From positions 1-9,394 of the forward strand of contig WRDA01000040.1 in assembly GCA_009783675.1 (NCBI GenBank): a DNA stretch of 9,394 bases, written 5' to 3'. Made by a program: the position numbers and the translations under genes. Below are positions 6,720-9,394 of the stretch, piece by piece; within the stretch, counting starts at the first letter, position 1, and the number at the start of each line of letters is the position of its first letter. The notes under the pieces were generated by a model. The model saw nothing but the letters and a program-made list of their open reading frames with translations. It ran no database searches and was not told where the DNA came from. Origin of the DNA: Symbiobacteriaceae bacterium (GTDB lineage Bacteria; Bacillota; JAAYKD01; WRDA01).

Positions 6720-7436
6720 TTATTTACTTCCTACCTCATGGATCATGTCTTCAGGGAGGATCTCTACTTTGACCAGGCGTTGGATGATGATCTGCTGTAG
6801 CGCGTAGACAAACTGACTTGTGGTCCAGTAGATGGACAGACTGGCAGGTTGGGACCAGCAGATCCAGATCATCATCAGGGGCATCATGGTCATCATCATT
6901 TGGCTGTTCTTATCTGTGGGCGACATGCCCATGAACTTGGTTTGAATATACGAGGCAAGACCTGCTAAAAGAGGCAGGATCTTCAGTTCCAGAGATCCGA
7001 AGGCAATGCCGAGGAAGGCTGACTCCGGTTCCCCGATGTAGGGAATCCAGAGGAAGGCGCTGGCTGCTCCTTCAGGAAAGTTAATGTCTCGAAAGACGCT
7101 TAAAATTGCGATAAACAGCGGAAACTGCAGCAGGGAAGGGGCACATCCTGATAGAGGATTGAAGTTATATTTATTCCAGAGTTCCATAGTCTCTTTATTG
7201 ATACGATCCTTGTCATCCTTATACTTCTTATTGATAGAATCGATCTTGGGCTGCAGGAGGCGCATCATCAGCGTGTTGCGCATGGTGCGTATACGCATGG
7301 GCGTGAAGAGCAAATTGAAAAGTACCGTCAGCAGTACTATAGCCATGGCATAATTGCCGGTAATGCCATAGAAGGCGTCTAAGGCGAAGCGAAAAGCGTC
7401 GACGATAAACTGATAGATCATCGTAAAAGGATTCAT
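6720..7436 (-). CDS. yidC: Membrane protein insertase YidC/Oxa1/SpoIIIJ
   Basis: A 238-residue integral membrane insertase that places proteins into the cytoplasmic membrane alone or with Sec. It is the short Gram-positive form, lacking the large periplasmic domain of E. coli YidC. A hydrophobic helix at 28-46 is followed by the cytoplasmic hairpin MMRLLQPKIDSINKKYKDDKDRINKE in two parts (about 57-82), then NPLSGCAPSLLQFPLFIAIL (93-112) and a C-terminal helix pair rich in Met (about 178-218). No lipobox cysteine is seen, unlike SpoIIIJ. Ungapped alignment to E. coli from the NWGFS/NYAMA position to LQPKI puts Asn41 (7314-7316) where the conserved groove arginine (R366 in E. coli) sits; Arg48 and Arg50 lie just beyond. 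The start has AGGGGGA about 6 nt upstream. It follows yidD by 31 nt. Confidence 0.95.
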   Translation of the reverse strand: MNPFTMIYQFIVDAFRFALDAFYGITGNYAMAIVLLTVLFNLLFTPMRIRTMRNTLMMRLLQPKIDSINKKYKDDKDRINKETMELWNKYNFNPLSGCAPSLLQFPLFIAILSVFRDINFPEGAASAFLWIPYIGEPESAFLGIAFGSLELKILPLLAGLASYIQTKFMGMSPTDKNSQMMMTMMPLMMIWICWSQPASLSIYWTTSQFVYALQQIIIQRLVKVEILPEDMIHEVGSK

Positions 7437-7467
7437 GCGGATCCCCCTGTATATAAGTATCTAAAAA

Positions 7468-7704
7468 CTATTCTGGTACGGGGTCGTAACCACCCTGATG
7501 CCAGGGTCCACACTTGGCGATCCGTCTCAGCATCAGTGCGCCCCCTCGTAGAGCACCGAATCTGCTGACAGCTTCGTAAGCGTACTCTGAACAGGTTGGC
7601 GTAAACCTGCAATGCGGTTGAGAGAGCGGAGAGATGCGCAGGCGATAGAAGCGGATCAGAGACAGAAGTAACGACTGGAGAAGGCTGTTGCCCGAAAAGG
7701 ACAT
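7468..7704 (-). CDS. yidD: Membrane protein insertion efficiency factor YidD
   Basis: A 78-residue small protein thought to help YidC-dependent insertion at the inner face of the membrane. The family signature is clear: FYRLRISPLSQPHCRFTPTC, then SEYAYEAVSRFGALRGG and KCGPWHQGGYDPVP, with three conserved cysteines and an amphipathic N-terminus. Its ATG starts one base after the rnpA stop (TAA, C, ATG), and its Shine-Dalgarno AAGGAGG lies inside the end of rnpA, so the two are probably translationally coupled. Length matches the family. Confidence 0.96.
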   Translation of the reverse strand: MSFSGNSLLQSLLLSLIRFYRLRISPLSQPHCRFTPTCSEYAYEAVSRFGALRGGALMLRRIAKCGPWHQGGYDPVPE

Positions 7705-7705
7705 G

Positions 7706-8122
7706 TTAGTGCCTCCTTGCCTGGTTACACCAATGGAGAAAGCGGGATATCAGGGTAGTATAGGTTGTCTCCAATACTTGAAAAGACTTGTCGACTGCTG
7801 CCTGGCGGGCCAGCAGGACGAAATCGTATCCGCTAGAGGGCAGTTTACCGGCATGATGGCGAACCAACTCACGCATTCTACGCTTTACCCTGTTACGGGT
7901 GACCGCTGATCCCGCCTTACGAGCTACAGAATACCCGATACGGCTTTTCTGAGCATCTTCCTGAGGAAGGCAGTAGAGTACCAGATCCGGAGAAGCGAAA
8001 AACCTGCCCTGACGATAGACCGTTTGAAACTCTTTGTTTCTGCGTAGGTGATGTTCTTTTCTTTGTGGCAGGAAGAGCCAGGAGGCATCTCTTTCATGCC
8101 TGTCTCTTCCCTGCGTCGACAT
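7706..8122 (-). CDS. rnpA: Ribonuclease P protein component
   Basis: The basic protein subunit that binds the RNase P RNA and helps position precursor tRNA 5' leaders. The core starts at LRRNKEFQTVYRQGR (26-40), continues through RIGYSVARKAGSAV and contains the RNR signature in TRNRVKRRMRELVR (75-88). At 138 residues it is slightly longer than the usual 110-125, because of about 20 extra polar residues at the N-terminus. The chosen ATG has AGGAGA six nt upstream, which supports the longer form. It lies 165 nt after rpmH, a gap that holds a structured element and a terminator-like hairpin, so its level may be set below that of L34 by attenuation. Confidence 0.95.
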   Translation of the reverse strand: MSTQGRDRHERDASWLFLPQRKEHHLRRNKEFQTVYRQGRFFASPDLVLYCLPQEDAQKSRIGYSVARKAGSAVTRNRVKRRMRELVRHHAGKLPSSGYDFVLLARQAAVDKSFQVLETTYTTLISRFLHWCNQARRH

Positions 8123-8163
8123 AGGTCATCTCCTGCTCATACTGCCTAATGGTACCACTAAGG

Positions 8164-8186
8164 AAAAAGACCACACATGGTGGCCT
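8164..8186 (-). terminator. Terminator-like hairpin (possible attenuator) between rpmH and rnpA
   Basis: On the minus strand AGGCCAC (8186-8180) pairs with GTGGTCT (8174-8168) as seven pairs including one G-U, with loop CATGT, and runs directly into TTTTC (five consecutive U counting the last stem base). It is 41 nt before the rnpA start. The stem is short, so partial termination is more likely than a full stop; this would let L34 be made in excess over the RNase P protein. Confidence 0.5.
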
Positions 8187-8194
8187 TTCAATTG

Positions 8195-8248
8195 TATCTA
8201 TGGGTTTCCTGAGCCAAGCCTGGGAGATACCATGCTTAAGGGAACCCA
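8195..8248 (-). ncRNA. Candidate structured leader element upstream of rnpA
   Basis: Minus-strand RNA. The outer stem is TGGGTTCCCT (8248-8239) with AGGAAACCCA (8210-8201), nine pairs and one A-C mismatch. The inner stem is AAGCATGG (8237-8230) with CCAGGCTT (8223-8216), seven pairs and one A-G mismatch, closed by hexaloop TATCTC. The loop bases TATCT can pair with AGATA just 3' of the outer stem (8199-8195), a possible pseudoknot. It sits 14 bases before the terminator-like hairpin. I recognise no known RNA family; folding is by eye. Confidence 0.4.
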
Positions 8249-8287
8249 ATCATGCGCGAAAAAGACCGAAGCCTATAACTTCAGGTA

Positions 8288-8422
8288 TTAAGCAGAGAGT
8301 ACTCTTCTACCCCTCAGGCGGCGGCGGCGTAAGGTTGCGCGACCCTTGGCAGTCGACATACGCTTACGGAATCCATGGTTCTTCTTGCGTCTGCGGTTGT
8401 TCGGCTGGAACGTCCTCAGCAT
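8288..8422 (-). CDS. rpmH: 50S ribosomal protein L34
   Basis: A 44-residue, highly basic large-subunit ribosomal protein. It begins MLRTFQPNNRRRKKNHGF and ends RRRRLRGRRVLSA, matching the L34 pattern MKRTFQPNNRKRKKxHGF...RRRxKGRxxLSA over its whole length; residue 2 is Leu instead of the usual Lys. A very strong Shine-Dalgarno, AAGGAGGTG, lies about five nt before the ATG. It has a near-consensus promoter (8485-8513) and is the first gene of the leftward rpmH-rnpA-yidD-yidC-jag run. Confidence 0.97.
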   Translation of the reverse strand: MLRTFQPNNRRRKKNHGFRKRMSTAKGRATLRRRRLRGRRVLSA

Positions 8423-8460
8423 CCCTGACACCTCCTTACCTAGTTGATGAGAAAAGATTT

Positions 8461-8474
8461 GCCTGCAGGCAGGC
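8461..8474 (-). promoter_or_regulatory. GC-rich leader hairpin in the rpmH 5' UTR
   Basis: The minus strand reads GCCTG-CCTG-CAGGC, a 5-bp GC-rich stem with a 4-nt loop, followed by AAATCTTTTC. It lies a few bases after the predicted transcription start. It could be a weak attenuator, a 5' stabiliser of the abundant rpmH transcript, or chance; the plus strand contains the 10-bp palindrome GCCTGCAGGC here. Confidence 0.3.
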
Positions 8475-8484
8475 GAACATCAGG

Positions 8485-8513
8485 AGTATACATGATAAGC
8501 ACAGTGCTGTCAA
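8485..8513 (-). promoter_or_regulatory. Strong sigma-A promoter for rpmH
   Basis: On the minus strand TTGACA (8513-8508), an exact consensus -35, is followed after exactly 17 bp by TATACT (8490-8485), five of six for the -10. Transcription would start near 8478, giving a leader of about 56 nt that ends with AAGGAGGTG. Strength fits a ribosomal protein operon. Confidence 0.85.
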
Positions 8514-8541
8514 CCGAATTTTCTGAAATCCGGACACCCCC

Positions 8542-8571
8542 TTGACAATCCTAACTATCAGTAGACAAAAT
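8542..8571 (+). promoter_or_regulatory. Possible promoter for apbE
   Basis: TTGACA (8542-8547) is a perfect -35, followed after 18 bp by CAAAAT (8566-8571), four of six for a -10. It faces away from the rpmH promoter, with 28 bp between the two -35 boxes. It would give a leader of about 54 nt before the GTG start. The weak -10 suggests an activator or a modest level. Confidence 0.4.
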
Positions 8572-8632
8572 CTTGCGACGGTGATATATTTTTGTTCACA
8601 TATACTTGGACAGGTAAAGAAGGGGCTAACAT

Positions 8633-9394
8633 GTGGCGTACAGAAATCAGATAAGGCAGCTTGGTCTCGCAACCCTGATACTCCTGGCGTTTGCCTGCGG
8701 TTGTGCAGGTTCCGCCAGATATCAGCGACGCTCAGTAATTTTCTTCGATTATTTCGATACGGCGATCCAGTTTATCGCCGAGGTAAAGAGTGAGGAAGAA
8801 TTCCTCAGGTATGCCAAGCAGGCTGAGGATCGTTTTCAAGAGTTGCATCGTCTGTTCAACATCTATGAAAGCTATCCCGATTTGATAAATCTTTGCACTA
8901 TCAACACTAATGCCGGGGGCGAAGCCCTTGCGGTGAGCCCTGAGATAATCGCTTTGCTGCAGCTGGCCAGAGAGGGATATCGCCTAAGTGGGGGACTCCT
9001 GGATGTTACCCTGGGTCCTCTGCTGCGAATCTGGCATGATCTGCGCCAGGAGGCTCTGCAAAACCCTGACAGGGCTGTTCTGCCACAGGGTGCAGAGTTA
9101 AGAGAGGCTCTCGCTCTAGGTGGATTCGAAAATCTGCAGATCGACGAAGATGCCTGCTTGGTATGTCTGACCAAACCAGGAATGTCTCTGGATGTAGGAG
9201 CTCTGGCCAAAGGCTATGCTACCGAACTCGTCGCACATGAACTATTCGCCAGCGGTTTGCAAAACTTCCTCCTCGATGCAGGTGGGAATATCCGTACCAT
9301 GGGTAAACCTCTCTCCACAGATAAACTGCGTTGGTCTGTTGGGCTGCAAAACCCTCAGTCAGGCACAGGAGACAACTTTAATCCTGTTATCGAC
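8633..9394 (+). CDS. apbE: FAD:protein FMN transferase ApbE, lipoprotein form (3' truncated by window edge)
   Basis: ApbE attaches FMN from FAD covalently to Ser/Thr of target flavoproteins such as Rnf/Nqr subunits and some extracytosolic reductases; it needs Mg2+ and usually works outside the cytoplasm. The first 254 residues are visible. A GTG start at 8633 has AAGGGG seven nt upstream. The N-terminus AYRNQIRQLG then LATLILLAFAC is a lipoprotein signal, with Cys22 (or Cys24) as likely lipidation site. Family motifs follow: FDYFDT, SGGLLDVTLGPLLRIW (Asp124), PGMSLDVGALAKGYA (Asp187, Lys193) and LLDAGGNIRTMG (215-223). About 80-100 residues are missing at the C-terminus. No Rnf, Nqr or FMN-target gene lies in view; the partner may be to the right. 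It is divergent from rpmH, where dnaA is often found. Confidence 0.93.
   Translation, partial: MAYRNQIRQLGLATLILLAFACGCAGSARYQRRSVIFFDYFDTAIQFIAEVKSEEEFLRYAKQAEDRFQELHRLFNIYESYPDLINLCTINTNAGGEALAVSPEIIALLQLAREGYRLSGGLLDVTLGPLLRIWHDLRQEALQNPDRAVLPQGAELREALALGGFENLQIDEDACLVCLTKPGMSLDVGALAKGYATELVAHELFASGLQNFLLDAGGNIRTMGKPLSTDKLRWSVGLQNPQSGTGDNFNPVID

Noticed and set aside
6260..6772. 170-codon open frame antisense to jag
   Set aside because: It covers the low-complexity linker and N-terminus of jag on the opposite strand; Ser-rich composition is the shadow of that region, and no domain is seen.
8592..8600. TTGTTCACA as a DnaA box marking an origin
   Set aside because: Only seven of nine positions match TTATCCACA and there is no cluster of boxes or dnaA gene nearby.
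8631..8654. ATG at 8631 giving a 7-residue peptide just before apbE
   Set aside because: It stops after seven codons; GTG 8633 in another frame uses the same ribosome binding site and opens the lipoprotein signal and full ApbE.

Overview
The window looks like a bacterial chromosome from the Bacillota (Firmicutes), probably a clostridia-like anaerobe of medium GC content. This rests on gene content: an RNase J, a RapZ/YvcJ ATPase, a KhpB/Jag protein, and the conserved order rpmH-rnpA-yidD-yidC-jag with strong AGGAGG-type ribosome binding sites. The anaerobic lifestyle is inferred from the formate/nitrite-type channel and the ApbE flavinyltransferase. I cannot name a genus.

Layout. Positions 1-4695 read rightward: the 3' part of an RNase J gene, a receiver-GGDEF diguanylate cyclase, rapZ, and an AMP-forming acyl-CoA ligase. 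A long perfect hairpin at 4730-4773 ends both this block and the converging leftward block. Positions 4745-8422 read leftward, in transcription order rpmH (L34), rnpA, yidD, yidC, jag, and then a formate/nitrite transporter family gene. From 8633 to the right edge a lipoprotein-type apbE reads rightward, divergent from rpmH, and is cut by the window end.

How the genes relate. rpmH through jag is the classic ribosome / RNase P / membrane-insertion cluster. Here both of its usual borders are changed: the gene divergent from rpmH is apbE rather than dnaA with an origin, and the gene after jag is a channel rather than mnmE. rapZ is likewise away from its common yvcK-whiA neighbours. The rightward block mixes RNA turnover, c-di-GMP signalling, a small-molecule-sensing ATPase and fatty acid activation, with no clear single pathway.

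The most interesting signals are: (a) a nested, possibly pseudoknotted RNA element followed by a terminator-like hairpin between rpmH and rnpA, arranged like an attenuator; (b) a channel gene whose conserved N-terminus has no ATG, GTG or TTG start, with an ACG codon at the expected place behind a good Shine-Dalgarno; (c) a terminator hairpin whose first arm is the end of that gene and whose loop holds its stop codon; (d) a receiver domain with Glu at the phospho-acceptor position; (e) a YidC with Asn in place of the groove arginine; (f) an RNase J with altered signature loops; (g) a perfect 10-bp dyad in the leader of rapZ. I saw no mobile element, CRISPR array, tRNA or rRNA.
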